A DNA stretch of 64,000 nucleotides. Origin: Streptomyces longhuiensis. GTDB lineage: Bacteria; Actinomycetota; Actinomycetes; Streptomycetales; Streptomycetaceae. The DNA lies in assembly GCF_020616555.1 (NCBI RefSeq), contig NZ_CP085173.1, forward strand, positions 7,456,001 to 7,520,000, in the 5' to 3' direction. Below the pieces are notes generated by a model. That model searched no databases, was not told where the DNA came from, and was given only the letters and a program-made list of their open reading frames with translations. This document shows, piece by piece, positions 33,436-44,321 of this stretch. Made by a program: the position numbers and the translations under genes. Every line of letters begins with the position of its first letter. Within the stretch, counting starts at the first letter, position 1.

Positions 33436-34278
33436 ATGGCCCACGTCGTACGCGCCGCGCTGGTCCAGGCGACCTGGACGGGCGACACCGAATCCATGAT
33501 CACCAAGCATGAGGAACATGCGCGGGAGGCGGCCCGGCAGGGCGCCCGGATCATCGGCTTCCAGGAGGTCTTCAACGCCCCCTACTTCTGCCAGGTGCAG
33601 GAGGCCGAGCACTACCGCTGGGCCGAGCCCGTGCCGGACGGGCCGACCGTGACCAGGATGCAGGCGCTGGCCCGCGAGACCGGGATGGTCGTCGTCGTAC
33701 CGGTCTTCGAGGTCGAGCAGTCCGGGTTCTACTTCAACACCGCGGCCGTGATCAACGCCGACGGCACGTACCTCGGCAAGTACCGCAAGCACCACATCCC
33801 GCAGGTGAAGGGCTTCTGGGAGAAGTACTACTTCAAGCCGGGAAACCTGGGCTGGCCGGTCTTCGAGACCGCCGTCGGCCGCGTCGGCGTCTACATCTGC
33901 TACGACCGGCACTTCCCGGAGGGCTGGCGCCAGCTCGGCCTCAACGGCGCCCAGCTCGTGTACAACCCGTCCGCCACGAGCCGCGGCCTCTCGGCGTACC
34001 TGTGGCAGCTGGAGCAGCCGGCCGCCGCCGTCGCGAACGAGTACTTCATCGCCGCGATCAACCGCGTCGGCGTGGAGGAGTACGGCGACAACGACTTCTA
34101 CGGCACGAGCTACTTCGTCGACCCCCGTGGGCGGACCGTGGGCGACGCCGCGAGCGACAAGGACGAGGAACTCCTCGTACGGGACCTCGACTTCGGCCTC
34201 ATCGACGAGGTACGCCAGCAGTGGGCGTTCTACCGGGACCGCCGGCCCGACGCATACGAAGGGCTGGTGCAGCCATGA
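33436..34278 (+). CDS. nitrilase-superfamily beta-ureidopropionase, copy 1
   Basis: 280-residue carbon-nitrogen hydrolase. Catalytic triad Glu44 (FQEVF), Lys118 (KYRKHHIP) and Cys155 (YICYDRHFPEGWR). The DRHFPEGWR and TSYFVDP blocks are typical of N-carbamoyl-beta-alanine amidohydrolases, which release beta-alanine, CO2 and ammonia in the last step of reductive uracil breakdown. AAAGGAG precedes the ATG. It overlaps the aminotransferase start by four bases. A colinear paralogue is at 37310. Confidence 0.92.
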   Translation: MAHVVRAALVQATWTGDTESMITKHEEHAREAARQGARIIGFQEVFNAPYFCQVQEAEHYRWAEPVPDGPTVTRMQALARETGMVVVVPVFEVEQSGFYFNTAAVINADGTYLGKYRKHHIPQVKGFWEKYYFKPGNLGWPVFETAVGRVGVYICYDRHFPEGWRQLGLNGAQLVYNPSATSRGLSAYLWQLEQPAAAVANEYFIAAINRVGVEEYGDNDFYGTSYFVDPRGRTVGDAASDKDEELLVRDLDFGLIDEVRQQWAFYRDRRPDAYEGLVQP

Positions 34279-35612
34279 CCACTGTCACTCGTGACGGAGC
34301 CGACGAAGGGACCCGTGCGACCTTGATGACCCCCGACCTCCACGCTCGTCACCGCGCCGTCCTGCCGGACTGGCTCGCCCTGTACTACGACCGCCCCATC
34401 GAGATCACCCACGGCGAGGGCCGCCACGTCTGGGACGCCGCCGGGAACAAGTACCTCGACTTCTTCGGCGGCATCCTGACGACGATGACCGCGCACGCCC
34501 TGCCGGAGGTGACCAAGGCGGTCAGCGAGCAGGCCGGACGCATCATCCACACCTCGACCCTCTACCTCAACCGGCAGATGGTCGAACTCGCCGAGCGCGT
34601 CGCCTCGTTGTCCGGCATTCCGGACGCCCGCGTCTTCTTCACCACCTCCGGCACCGAGGCCAACGACACGGCGCTGCTGCTCGCCACCGCGTACCGCCGC
34701 TCGAACCAGATCCTCGCGATGCGCAACAGCTACCACGGCCGGTCCTTCTCCGCCGTCGGCATCACCGGCAACCGCGGCTGGTCCCCGACCAGCCTCTCCC
34801 CCCTCCAGACGCTGTACGTCCACGGCGGGGTACGCAGCCGGGGCCCGTACTCCCATCTGACCGACGCCCAGTTCATCGAGGCGTGCGTCGACGACCTGCG
34901 GGACATCCTCGGCCAGACCCGGGGGGTCGCCGCGCTCATCGCCGAACCCATCCAGGGCGTCGGCGGGTTCACCTCGCCGCCCGACGGCCTGTACGCGGCG
35001 TTCCGCGAGGTGCTGCGGGAGCACGGCATCCTGTGGATCGCCGACGAGGTCCAGACGGGCTGGGGACGCACCGGCGACCACTTCTGGGGCTGGCAGGCGC
35101 ACGGGCAGAACGGTCCCCCCGACATCCTGACCTTCGCCAAGGGCATCGGGAACGGCATGTCCATCGGCGGTGTCGTCGCGCGCGCCGAGGTCATGAACTG
35201 CCTCGACTCCAACTCCATCTCGACGTTCGGCGGCTCGCCGGTGACGATGGCAGCCGGCCTCGCCAACCTCATCTACCTCCTCGAACACGACCTCCAGGGC
35301 AACGCCCGCCGCGTCGGCGGCCTCCTCATCGAGCGGCTGCGGGCCATCGGCGCCACCACGGAGTGCGTACGGGAAGTGCGCGGCAGGGGCCTGATGATCG
35401 GCATCGAACTGGTGAAACCCGGCACGGACGAGGCCGACCCGGACGCGGCGGCACGCGTGATCGAGGCGGCCCGCGAGGGCGGACTCCTCGTCGGCAAGGG
35501 CGGCGGGCACAACACCAGCGTGCTGCGCATCGCGCCACCCCTGACGCTCACCGTCGCCGAGGCGGAAGAGGGCGCGGCCGTCCTGGAGCGGGCCCTGCAC
35601 AGCGCCTGTTAG
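34275..35612 (+). CDS. class III omega-aminotransferase (beta-alanine type)
   Basis: 445-residue PLP enzyme. Seen: TTSGTEANDTALLLA (cofactor phosphate loop), the IADEVQTGWGRTG motif with the pyridine-N Asp, and Schiff-base Lys289 in TFAKGIGNG. By context it would convert beta-alanine or 3-aminoisobutyrate to the semialdehyde. The ATG overlaps the nitrilase stop (ATGA). No semialdehyde dehydrogenase is in the window, so later steps are encoded elsewhere. Alternative: 4-aminobutyrate or alanine-glyoxylate type activity. Confidence 0.93.
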   Translation: MTTVTRDGADEGTRATLMTPDLHARHRAVLPDWLALYYDRPIEITHGEGRHVWDAAGNKYLDFFGGILTTMTAHALPEVTKAVSEQAGRIIHTSTLYLNRQMVELAERVASLSGIPDARVFFTTSGTEANDTALLLATAYRRSNQILAMRNSYHGRSFSAVGITGNRGWSPTSLSPLQTLYVHGGVRSRGPYSHLTDAQFIEACVDDLRDILGQTRGVAALIAEPIQGVGGFTSPPDGLYAAFREVLREHGILWIADEVQTGWGRTGDHFWGWQAHGQNGPPDILTFAKGIGNGMSIGGVVARAEVMNCLDSNSISTFGGSPVTMAAGLANLIYLLEHDLQGNARRVGGLLIERLRAIGATTECVREVRGRGLMIGIELVKPGTDEADPDAAARVIEAAREGGLLVGKGGGHNTSVLRIAPPLTLTVAEAEEGAAVLERALHSAC

Positions 35613-35662
35613 CCGAGGCAGCGGGTCTGCCAGCCGAAGGCAGTGTAGAAGAAGGGGCCCCG

Positions 35663-37207
35663 ATGACCGTCACCGCCGCCGAACACGCCCTGTCCGTACG
35701 GCAGATACTCGCCCTGGAGCGGATCGCGGCGGGGGACCCCGAGGTGATCGCGGGGGCCGGTCACCTCGACCGGCCCGTGCGCTGGGTGCACGTCGCCGAG
35801 GCCGCCGACGTCGGGGTGATGCTCAGCGGCGGCGAGATGGTCCTCACCACCGGCGTCCTCCTGGCCGGGAACACCCGGGCCAGGACCGAGTACATCAAGT
35901 CCCTGCACCGCGCGGAGGCGGCGGCCGTCGTCCTCGGGCTCGGCCGTGCCTTCCCGTCGCCGCCCGAGGACATGCGGCGCGCGGCCGAGCGGTACGGGCT
36001 GCCGATGGTCGTCCTGCACCGCCCGTTCCCCTTCGCCGAACTCACGGAGGAGGTCCAATCGAGGCTGGTGAGGCGGAAGTTCGCCGCCGTCAGCCTCTCC
36101 GAGGGGATCCGCACCGCGCTGACCGGACTCATCACGGCGGGCGCCCCGCTCCAGCGGCTCCTCGACGAGATCGCCGCGCACAGCGGCTGCCCCGTCGTCG
36201 TCGCCAACCTCGCCCACCGTGTCCTCGCCACCGCCGGTGAGCGGTCCGCCGTGGACGACGTGCTGCGCGACTGGGAACGCATCGCGCGCCGGGCGGGCTG
36301 CGCCGACGGCGCCGACTGGTACCGCGCCGACCTCGACGGGCGCGGCGAACGCTGGGGCAGCGTCGTGCTGTGCGGCTACCGGGGCGACGGCCCCACCGGA
36401 CGGCTCCTCGCCGAACGCGCCGCCGAGGCCCTCGTCCTGCACCGCATGCTCGGCGGCGCCGCCCACACCTGGGAGGAACAGTCGGCGCAGAGCATCCTCA
36501 CCGACCTCGTCTCCGGCGTCGTACCGGCCCGCCAGCTCCTGCCCCGGGCCAGGGCCGCCGGGCTCCCCGTCAACCGCCGCACCTTCGTCCCGCTCGTCGT
36601 CCGTGACGGCGACCCGGCCGAACTCGACCGCGTACTACGCCTGTTGGGGCTCTCCGGACTTGCCGCCGAACTCGCGGACGGCGCCACCGCCGTCCTGCTC
36701 AGCCTCGCCCGCGACCAGGCCGCGGGACCGCTCACCGAGCACTTCGCGACCCGCCTGCGCACCGGGGCGGGGGAGCAGGTCGTCGTGGCGGCCGCCGAGC
36801 CGTGCACCGGCTGGGACGACGTGCCCGCCGGGCTGCGCGAGGCGCTGCACATCGCGCAGGCCGCGGCCGGCACCCCGGACGTCCCGCCCGTCGTGCGCCT
36901 GCGCGACGTCCGCCTGCGGGGCCTCGTACGGCTCCTGCGCGACGACCCGCACGTCCAGGCCTTCGCCGAACGCGAGCTGGACGGGCTCCTGTACGCCGAC
37001 GACCCGGGCCTGCTGCCCGTGCTGCGGACCTATCTCGCGACCGGGCGCAACAAGTCGCGCACGGCGCAGCTCCACCACATGAGCCGCCCCGCCCTCTACC
37101 GCAGGCTGGAGGCCATCGAGTCGCTCCTCGGTCTCGACCTCGACGACTTCGAGCAGGCCGCGTCCGTCCACATCGCCCTCCTCGCCCACGACGCGCAGAG
37201 AGGGTGA
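35663..37207 (+). CDS. PucR family transcriptional regulator
   Basis: 514 residues: N-terminal PucR domain (about 10-130, LSVRQILALERIAAGDPEVIAG), a middle GGDEF-like/GAF-type region, and the C-terminal PucR helix-turn-helix (about 455-500, LATGRNKSRTAQLHHMSRPALYRRL). PucR proteins activate purine or pyrimidine catabolism in response to nitrogen compounds. Its place in the midst of the pyrimidine cluster makes it the likely regulator. Start ATG 35663, preceded by GAAGGGG. Same strand as all neighbours. Confidence 0.93.
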   Translation: MTVTAAEHALSVRQILALERIAAGDPEVIAGAGHLDRPVRWVHVAEAADVGVMLSGGEMVLTTGVLLAGNTRARTEYIKSLHRAEAAAVVLGLGRAFPSPPEDMRRAAERYGLPMVVLHRPFPFAELTEEVQSRLVRRKFAAVSLSEGIRTALTGLITAGAPLQRLLDEIAAHSGCPVVVANLAHRVLATAGERSAVDDVLRDWERIARRAGCADGADWYRADLDGRGERWGSVVLCGYRGDGPTGRLLAERAAEALVLHRMLGGAAHTWEEQSAQSILTDLVSGVVPARQLLPRARAAGLPVNRRTFVPLVVRDGDPAELDRVLRLLGLSGLAAELADGATAVLLSLARDQAAGPLTEHFATRLRTGAGEQVVVAAAEPCTGWDDVPAGLREALHIAQAAAGTPDVPPVVRLRDVRLRGLVRLLRDDPHVQAFAERELDGLLYADDPGLLPVLRTYLATGRNKSRTAQLHHMSRPALYRRLEAIESLLGLDLDDFEQAASVHIALLAHDAQRG

Positions 37208-37309
37208 CAGCGTGGAACGCCTCACGGCTCCAGACGTGACACGGTGCAACTCCGGTACGCGGCGCGGACTTCCTAGGCTCACGGCACACCGAGCGACCGG
37301 AGGTCCCCG

Positions 37310-38152
37310 ATGAGCACCGTGATCCGCGCCGCGATCTTCCAGACCGCCTGGACGGGCGACAAAGAGTCCATGATCCAGGTCCATGAGCAGGCCGTCCGCG
37401 ACGCCGCCGCGCAGGGGGCGAAGGTCCTCTGCTTCCAGGAGCTGTTCTACGGCCCGTACTTCTGCCAGGTGCAGGACGCGAAGTTCTACGAGTACGCCGA
37501 GGCGATCCCCGACGGCCCCACCGTCCGGCGCTTCCAGGCGCTCGCCGCCGAGCACGGCATCGTCCTCGTGCTGCCGATGTACGAGGAGGAGCAGCCCGGC
37601 GTCCTCTACAACACGGCCGCCGTGATCGACGCCGACGGCACCTACCTCGGCAAGTACCGCAAGACCCACATCCCGCAAGTGAGGGGATTCTGGGAGAAGT
37701 TCTACTTCCGTCCGGGCAACTCCGGCTGGCCCGTCTTCGACACGGCCGTCGGGAAGATCGGCGTCTACATCTGCTACGACCGGCACTTCCCCGAGGGCTG
37801 GCGCGCGCTCGGCCTGGAAGGCGCGCAGATCGTCTTCAACCCGTCGGCGACCTCGCGCGGCCTCTCCGGCTACCTGTGGCAGCTGGAACAGCCGGCGTCC
37901 GCCGTCGCGAACGAGTACTTCGTCGGCGCGATCAACCGCGTCGGCCAGGAGGAGTACGGCGACAACGACTTCTACGGGACGAGCTACTTCGTCGACCCGG
38001 AGGGCCAGTTCGTCGGGGAGGTCGCCGGGGACAAGGAACCCGAACTCGTCGTACGGGACCTCGACATGGCCAAACTGCGCGAGGTCCGCGACCGCTGGCA
38101 GTTCTACCGCGACCGCGCGCCGGGCGCGTACACGCCGCTGACCAACCCGTAG
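37310..38152 (+). CDS. nitrilase-superfamily beta-ureidopropionase, copy 2
   Basis: 280 residues, same length as copy 1 and alignable without gaps; roughly two-thirds identical by eye, with Glu44, Lys118 and Cys155 all kept. Differences concentrate in residues 20-105 around the entrance (for example CFQELFYGPYF against GFQEVFNAPYF), which may shift specificity between N-carbamoyl-beta-alanine and N-carbamoyl-3-aminoisobutyrate. GGAGG stands six bases before the ATG. It heads the second half of the cluster with dihydropyrimidinase 25 bp downstream. Confidence 0.92.
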   Translation: MSTVIRAAIFQTAWTGDKESMIQVHEQAVRDAAAQGAKVLCFQELFYGPYFCQVQDAKFYEYAEAIPDGPTVRRFQALAAEHGIVLVLPMYEEEQPGVLYNTAAVIDADGTYLGKYRKTHIPQVRGFWEKFYFRPGNSGWPVFDTAVGKIGVYICYDRHFPEGWRALGLEGAQIVFNPSATSRGLSGYLWQLEQPASAVANEYFVGAINRVGQEEYGDNDFYGTSYFVDPEGQFVGEVAGDKEPELVVRDLDMAKLREVRDRWQFYRDRAPGAYTPLTNP

Positions 38153-38177
38153 GCAGCGTAGACACGGAAGAGGGAGC

Positions 38178-39584
38178 ATGAGCAGCAGCCGTACCGTCAT
38201 CCGCGGCGGACTCGTCGTCACCGCCGCCGACGAGATCCACGCCGACGTACTCATCGAGGACGGGCGCATCGCCGCCCTCGCCGCGGCGGGCACCGACGCC
38301 GCGGAATCCTGGACCGCGGACCGGACGATCGACGCACGCCAGAAGTACGTCATCCCGGGCGGTGTCGACGCGCACACCCACATGGAGATGCCGTTCGGCG
38401 GCACCTTCGCCGCCGACACCTTCGAGACGGGCACCCGGGCGGCGGCCTGGGGCGGCACGACCACCATCGTCGACTTCGCCATCCAGTCCGTCGGGCACAC
38501 CCTGCGCGAGGGGCTGGACGCCTGGCACGCCAAGGCCGACGGGAACTGCGCGATCGACTACGGCTTCCACATGATCGTCTCCGACGTGCACGACGAGACG
38601 CTCAAGGAGATGGACCTGCTCGTCGCCGAAGGGGTCACGTCGTTCAAGCAGTTCATGGCGTACCCCGGCGTCTTCTACTCCGACGACGGGCAGATCCTGC
38701 GGGCCATGCAGCGGGCCGGCGAGAACGGCGGCCTCATCATGATGCACGCCGAGAACGGCATCGCGATCGACGTCCTCGTGCAGCAGGCCCTGGAGCGCGG
38801 CGAGACCGACCCACGCTTCCACGGCGAGGTCAGGAAGGCGCTCCTCGAAGCCGAGGCGACGCACCGCGCCATCAAGCTCGCCCAGGTCGCGGGCGCGCCC
38901 CTGTACGTGGTGCACGTCTCGGCGCAGGAGGCGCTCGCCGAGATCGCCCGCGCCCGCGACGAGGGCCTGAACGTCTTCGGCGAGACCTGCCCGCAGTACC
39001 TCTTCCTGTCCACGGACAACCTCGCAGAGCCGGACTTCGAGGGCGCCAAGTACGTGTGCAGCACACCCCTGCGGCCCAAGGACCACCAGGCGGCCCTGTG
39101 GCGGGGCCTGCGCACGAACGACCTCCAGGTCGTGTCCACCGACCACTGCCCGTTCTGCTTCACCGGACAGAAGGAGCTGGGCCGCGGCGACTTCTCGAAG
39201 ATCCCCAACGGCATGCCCGGCGTCGAGAACCGCATGGACCTCCTGCACCAGGCCGTCGTCGACGGACACATCTCGCGCCGCCGGTGGATCGAGATCGCCT
39301 GCGCGACCCCGGCCCGCATGTTCGGCCTCTACCCGAAGAAGGGCACCATCGCGCCCGGCGCCGACGCCGACGTCGTCATCTACGACCCGCACGCCGAGCA
39401 GGTCGTCTCCGCCGAGACCCACCACATGAACGTCGACTACTCGGCGTACGAGGGCAAACGGATCACCGGCCGCGTCGAGACGGTGCTCTCGCGCGGTGAA
39501 CTCGTCATCGATCAGCGGGAGTTCACGGGCCGCGCCGGTCACGGCGTGTACACCGCGCGCTCCACCTGCCAGTACCTGAACTAG
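38178..39584 (+). CDS. dihydropyrimidinase / D-hydantoinase
   Basis: 468-residue amidohydrolase opening the dihydrouracil or dihydrothymine ring. Metal site: His66 and His68 (VDAHTHME), carboxylated Lys157 (TSFKQFMAYPG), VVHVS for a further His, and STDHCPF with the catalytic Asp. Product feeds the beta-ureidopropionases. AGAGGGAGC lies before ATG 38178. It is followed by the F420-type oxidoreductase 17 bp on. Full length for the family. Confidence 0.95.
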   Translation: MSSSRTVIRGGLVVTAADEIHADVLIEDGRIAALAAAGTDAAESWTADRTIDARQKYVIPGGVDAHTHMEMPFGGTFAADTFETGTRAAAWGGTTTIVDFAIQSVGHTLREGLDAWHAKADGNCAIDYGFHMIVSDVHDETLKEMDLLVAEGVTSFKQFMAYPGVFYSDDGQILRAMQRAGENGGLIMMHAENGIAIDVLVQQALERGETDPRFHGEVRKALLEAEATHRAIKLAQVAGAPLYVVHVSAQEALAEIARARDEGLNVFGETCPQYLFLSTDNLAEPDFEGAKYVCSTPLRPKDHQAALWRGLRTNDLQVVSTDHCPFCFTGQKELGRGDFSKIPNGMPGVENRMDLLHQAVVDGHISRRRWIEIACATPARMFGLYPKKGTIAPGADADVVIYDPHAEQVVSAETHHMNVDYSAYEGKRITGRVETVLSRGELVIDQREFTGRAGHGVYTARSTCQYLN

Positions 39585-39601
39585 AAAAATTGGCGGATCA
39601 C

Positions 39602-40621
39602 ATGGACTTCGGACTCGTCCTCCAGACCGACCCCCCGGCCTCCGGCGTCGTCTCCCTCATGCAGCGTGCCGAGCGTGAGGGCTTCACCCACGGGTGGACC
39701 TTCGACTCGGCCGTGCTGTGGCAGGAACCCTTCGTCATCTACAGCCGGATCCTGGCCGAGACGTCGCACCTGACCGTCGGCCCGATGGTCACCAACCCGG
39801 GCACCCGCACCTGGGAGGTCACCGCCTCCACCTTCGCCACCCTCAACGACATGTACGGCAACCGCACCATCTGCGGCATCGGCCGCGGCGACTCCGCGAT
39901 GCGCGTCGCCGGACGCAAGCCGAACACGCTCGCCCGGATCAGCGAGGCCATGGAGGTCATCAGGTCGCTCGGCCGCGGCGACGAGGCCGACCTCGGCGGC
40001 ACGGTGATCCGCTTCCCGTGGGTGCGGGACGGCGCCCAACTGCCCGTCTGGATGGCCGCGTACGGGCCCAAGGCCCTGAAGATGGCCGGCGAGGAGGCCG
40101 ACGGGTTCATCCTCCAGCTCGCCGACCCGTATCTGACCCAGTACATGATCAAGGCCGTGCGGGACGCGGCCGCCGGCGCGGGCCGCGACCCTTCCGAGGT
40201 GAAGATCTGTGTGGCGGCGCCCGCGTACGTCACCGCCGACGACTCGCCCGAGTCCCTCGCCCACGCGCGCGAGGAGTGCCGCTGGTTCGGCGGCATGGTC
40301 GGCAACCACGTCGCCGACCTCGTCACCAAGTACGGCGAGCACTCGTCGATGGTCCCCGACGAACTCACCGACTACATCAAGGCCCGCCAGGGCTACGACT
40401 ACGCCCACCACGGCAGGACCGGGAACCCCGACACGGCGTTCGTGCCGGACGAGATCGTCGACCGGTTCTGCGTCATCGGGACCGCACAGGACCACGTCGA
40501 GAAGCTGCGCGCCCTGCGGGACCTCGGCGTCGACCAGTTCGCGGTCTACGCGATGCACGACGCGAAGGAGGAGGTGATCGACGCGTACGGGGAGCACATC
40601 ATTGCGGCGGTGAACGCCTGA
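39602..40621 (+). CDS. LLM-class F420-dependent oxidoreductase (TIGR03842/CPS_4043 type)
   Basis: 339-residue bacterial-luciferase-like TIM barrel. It begins MDFGLVLQTDPPASG, characteristic of the TIGR03842 group, and shows GPMVTNPGTRTWEVTAS and AAYGPKALKMAGEEADG, regions that bind F420 in related enzymes. Start ATG 39602; an in-frame TTG at 39590 exists. In this operon it stands where a dihydropyrimidine dehydrogenase would be expected, and no Fe-S dehydrogenase is present, so an F420- or flavin-dependent redox step on the pyrimidine ring is possible (inference). Confidence 0.9.
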   Translation: MDFGLVLQTDPPASGVVSLMQRAEREGFTHGWTFDSAVLWQEPFVIYSRILAETSHLTVGPMVTNPGTRTWEVTASTFATLNDMYGNRTICGIGRGDSAMRVAGRKPNTLARISEAMEVIRSLGRGDEADLGGTVIRFPWVRDGAQLPVWMAAYGPKALKMAGEEADGFILQLADPYLTQYMIKAVRDAAAGAGRDPSEVKICVAAPAYVTADDSPESLAHAREECRWFGGMVGNHVADLVTKYGEHSSMVPDELTDYIKARQGYDYAHHGRTGNPDTAFVPDEIVDRFCVIGTAQDHVEKLRALRDLGVDQFAVYAMHDAKEEVIDAYGEHIIAAVNA

Positions 40622-40771
40622 GGCGTTCCCGTGGTGAACACCTGAGCCCCATCTCGGTCCACCCCGTGACCCCCGTCCTCCCCGCCAGGGTCCCCACCGC
40701 CCGCACCCGCACGGCCCGTTCGCACCTCCCCGCTGTCCGAGCCCCCCGGCTCCCGAACGAATGGCCTGCTC

Positions 40772-42292
<1,521 letters not shown>

Positions 42293-42308
42293 CCCGTCCC
42301 CACACGTC

Positions 42309-42962
42309 TCAGCTGGATTCCTTGCCGGTCAGCGCCGCCACCGCGTCCCCGGCCGCCTTCAGGGCGCCCTTGTGGATGCCGTCCGCCGGGGGCGCGCCGT
42401 GGGACTCGAAGTCGCTGCCGTTGTAGGTGACGGTCACCAGGGCGTTGCCGGCCCTGACCGTCACCACGGCCTCCCGGGTGTTCTGCTTGTCGTGCGTCGT
42501 GAGGGCGACGGCGATCCTGGCCTCGTCACCGAGGCCGGGCGCCGCCTCGCCCTTGCCGCGCGCGGCGAAGGAGGTGTCCGCCGCGGCGGCCGACTCCTTG
42601 ATCTCGAAGGAGACGTCGAGCCAGCGGTAGTCGTAGTCCTTCAGCGCGCTCCACGAGCAGCCGCGGCGCAACGAGCGGTCGGCGGCGGCCAGTTCCTTGC
42701 CCGACGGGTCGGCCTTCGGCACCAGGTCCGCGACCGTTTTCGCCGTGACGGCCGAGCAGGGCTCGGGCGGCTTGTCGTAGGCGCGGCTCGTCGCGGACCC
42801 CGTTGACTGCGCGGCACGCTTCGGCGAGGGCTGCGGGGCAGCGGCGGGCTGCTCGGACGAGTCCGCCATCGGGCCCGAGGTCCAGGCCCAGCCGGCGCAC
42901 GCGAGCACCACGACCGGCAGGACCCGCACGGTCAGCGCGAGGGGGAGAGGGAGAGAACGCAC
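42309..42962 (-). CDS. secreted or membrane-tethered protein, DUF3558-like
   Basis: 217 residues with a signal peptide or anchor (VLPVVVLACAGWAW, about residues 13-27; the Cys is not in a clean lipobox). Ser/Pro/Ala linker, then a domain with CSAVTAKTVADLVP, LRRGCSWS and a beta-rich end: the two-Cys layout of actinobacterial DUF3558 lipoproteins. GTG start. Function unknown. Convergent with the NCS1 permease, 16 bp apart. Confidence 0.8.
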   Translation of the reverse strand: MRSLPLPLALTVRVLPVVVLACAGWAWTSGPMADSSEQPAAAPQPSPKRAAQSTGSATSRAYDKPPEPCSAVTAKTVADLVPKADPSGKELAAADRSLRRGCSWSALKDYDYRWLDVSFEIKESAAAADTSFAARGKGEAAPGLGDEARIAVALTTHDKQNTREAVVTVRAGNALVTVTYNGSDFESHGAPPADGIHKGALKAAGDAVAALTGKESS

Positions 42963-43116
42963 GGCGTACGCCCCTTGTGCGAGGGGGAGGGGACGCCAGT
43001 GTCACACGAGTTGCCCCGTGACAACACCGCCCCCTTGCCCCTCATGCGTCTCACGCGCAGTTCAGGACCCCCGCACCGCTGCCCCTTCACCCCATAGGGG
43101 TCCTCCGCGTACGCGG

Positions 43117-44121
43117 TCAGGGCCTCTCCATGAGAGCGGACAGGGGCAGGGCGGACTCGATGCGGTCGATCGCGGCGAAGGCGCCGTACGCGATCAGATG
43201 GACGAGACAGTGATCGGTGAAGGGCGGCTTCAGCCAGGCCGCCACGTCCTCGTCGGTGATGCGGTACGGGGCGACGGCGGCCAGCACCGCGAGGCGCGCC
43301 CCGGGCCGCCGTTCGCGGTCGGGCAGCTCGTCCCAGACGAGCGGTGGATGCGAGCCGTCCCAGGCGGCGACGGCTTCCTCGACGAGGGCGATGTCGACGT
43401 CGTCGAGCAGTCCCGCGCCCGTGGACGCCGCGTCGAGCAGCGCGGCGTACGCCGGGCCCACGGGGGTGCCGGCCGCCCAGGCGGGGCCGGGGCCCGGATC
43501 GTCGAGCAGGGCGAGGCTCGCGCCCGGCACGTGGTCCCGGCGCACCGTCCGCGCCAGGCTCCGGCCCCCGAGGCTGCGCACGGGGCGCAGGCGCTGGGCG
43601 TTGCAGGGCAGCAGGTTCTCGGTGAGCAGGGCGGACACGACGCGGTTGATGAAGTGGAAGGCGAACGCGGTCCCGAGCTGCGCGGGGACCTCGGCACTCG
43701 GGAAGGGGAGCGGGGTGAGTCCGGGGGAGCCGGGCGTGCGGGTCGCGCGGCCCCATTCGAGCACGCGCGCGTGCCGCTCGTCGGACGGTGCCTCGCCGCG
43801 TGCCAGGGACTCGGCGAGCGCGTGGTCGCCGGTGGCGTGCAGCAGCATGGTGTGCGCGTCCACGCAGAACGGGCACCGGTTCGCGAGCGACACCCCGGCG
43901 GCGACCAGCTCCCTGTCGGTACGGGTCCCCGCGCCCGCGATCAGCGACTCCCGCATCAACGCCCAGGCGGGGGCCAGGAGTTCGGGGGCCGACGCCAGGA
44001 CCACGAAGGTGGCGGCGCGCTCGATCCCGAAGTCCTCGCCGAGCTGCCGGTAGACCTCGGCCACGCGACCGGTGGCCGACTGCGGGGGCGGCGGGCTGGT
44101 GTAGCGGAACGTCCGTGACAT
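43117..44121 (-). CDS. carboxymuconolactone decarboxylase/AhpD-like protein
   Basis: 334 residues. Contains the AhpD-type redox motif CPFCVDAHT (Cys-x-x-Cys ... His) at about residues 83-91, the site of alkylhydroperoxidase activity. The family core is about 150 residues; here a C-terminal half of similar size without the motif follows, suggesting a two-repeat or extended form. Start ATG 44121 with AGGAGG six bases upstream; an ATG twelve codons earlier is less likely. Possibly peroxide defence, with a divergent two-component system next to it. Confidence 0.88.
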   Translation of the reverse strand: MSRTFRYTSPPPPQSATGRVAEVYRQLGEDFGIERAATFVVLASAPELLAPAWALMRESLIAGAGTRTDRELVAAGVSLANRCPFCVDAHTMLLHATGDHALAESLARGEAPSDERHARVLEWGRATRTPGSPGLTPLPFPSAEVPAQLGTAFAFHFINRVVSALLTENLLPCNAQRLRPVRSLGGRSLARTVRRDHVPGASLALLDDPGPGPAWAAGTPVGPAYAALLDAASTGAGLLDDVDIALVEEAVAAWDGSHPPLVWDELPDRERRPGARLAVLAAVAPYRITDEDVAAWLKPPFTDHCLVHLIAYGAFAAIDRIESALPLSALMERP

Positions 44122-44244
44122 CGGGTCCTCCTGGTGGCTGCGGGTTGCTTCCGGCACACCCCACAGTGGCCGGACGCCGCACCTTCACGCGTCGTACGCC
44201 GGAGGTGAGTTGGCACTGCGCCCCCGAGGCCGAACGCGCCGCCC

Positions 44245-44264
44245 ACTACTGCACGGGGAGTAGT
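44245..44264. promoter_or_regulatory. ACTACT/AGTAGT inverted repeat before the histidine kinase
   Basis: Arms 44245-44250 and 44259-44264, 8-base loop, in the region shared by the AhpD-like gene and the two-component operon. A TATGGT box (44310-44315) follows, six bases before the kinase ATG. Possible site for the NarL-type response regulator. Confidence 0.35.
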
Positions 44265-44321
44265 CCAGGGGCGGTCCCCAGGGGTGACGCCCTTGTCGGC
44301 GGCCCGGTCTATGGTGCTGGC

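Noticed and set aside
43105..43116. CCGCGTACGCGG palindrome beside the AhpD-like gene
   Set aside because: It lies at the 3' end of that gene, is GC-only and short, and occurs readily by chance in this composition.
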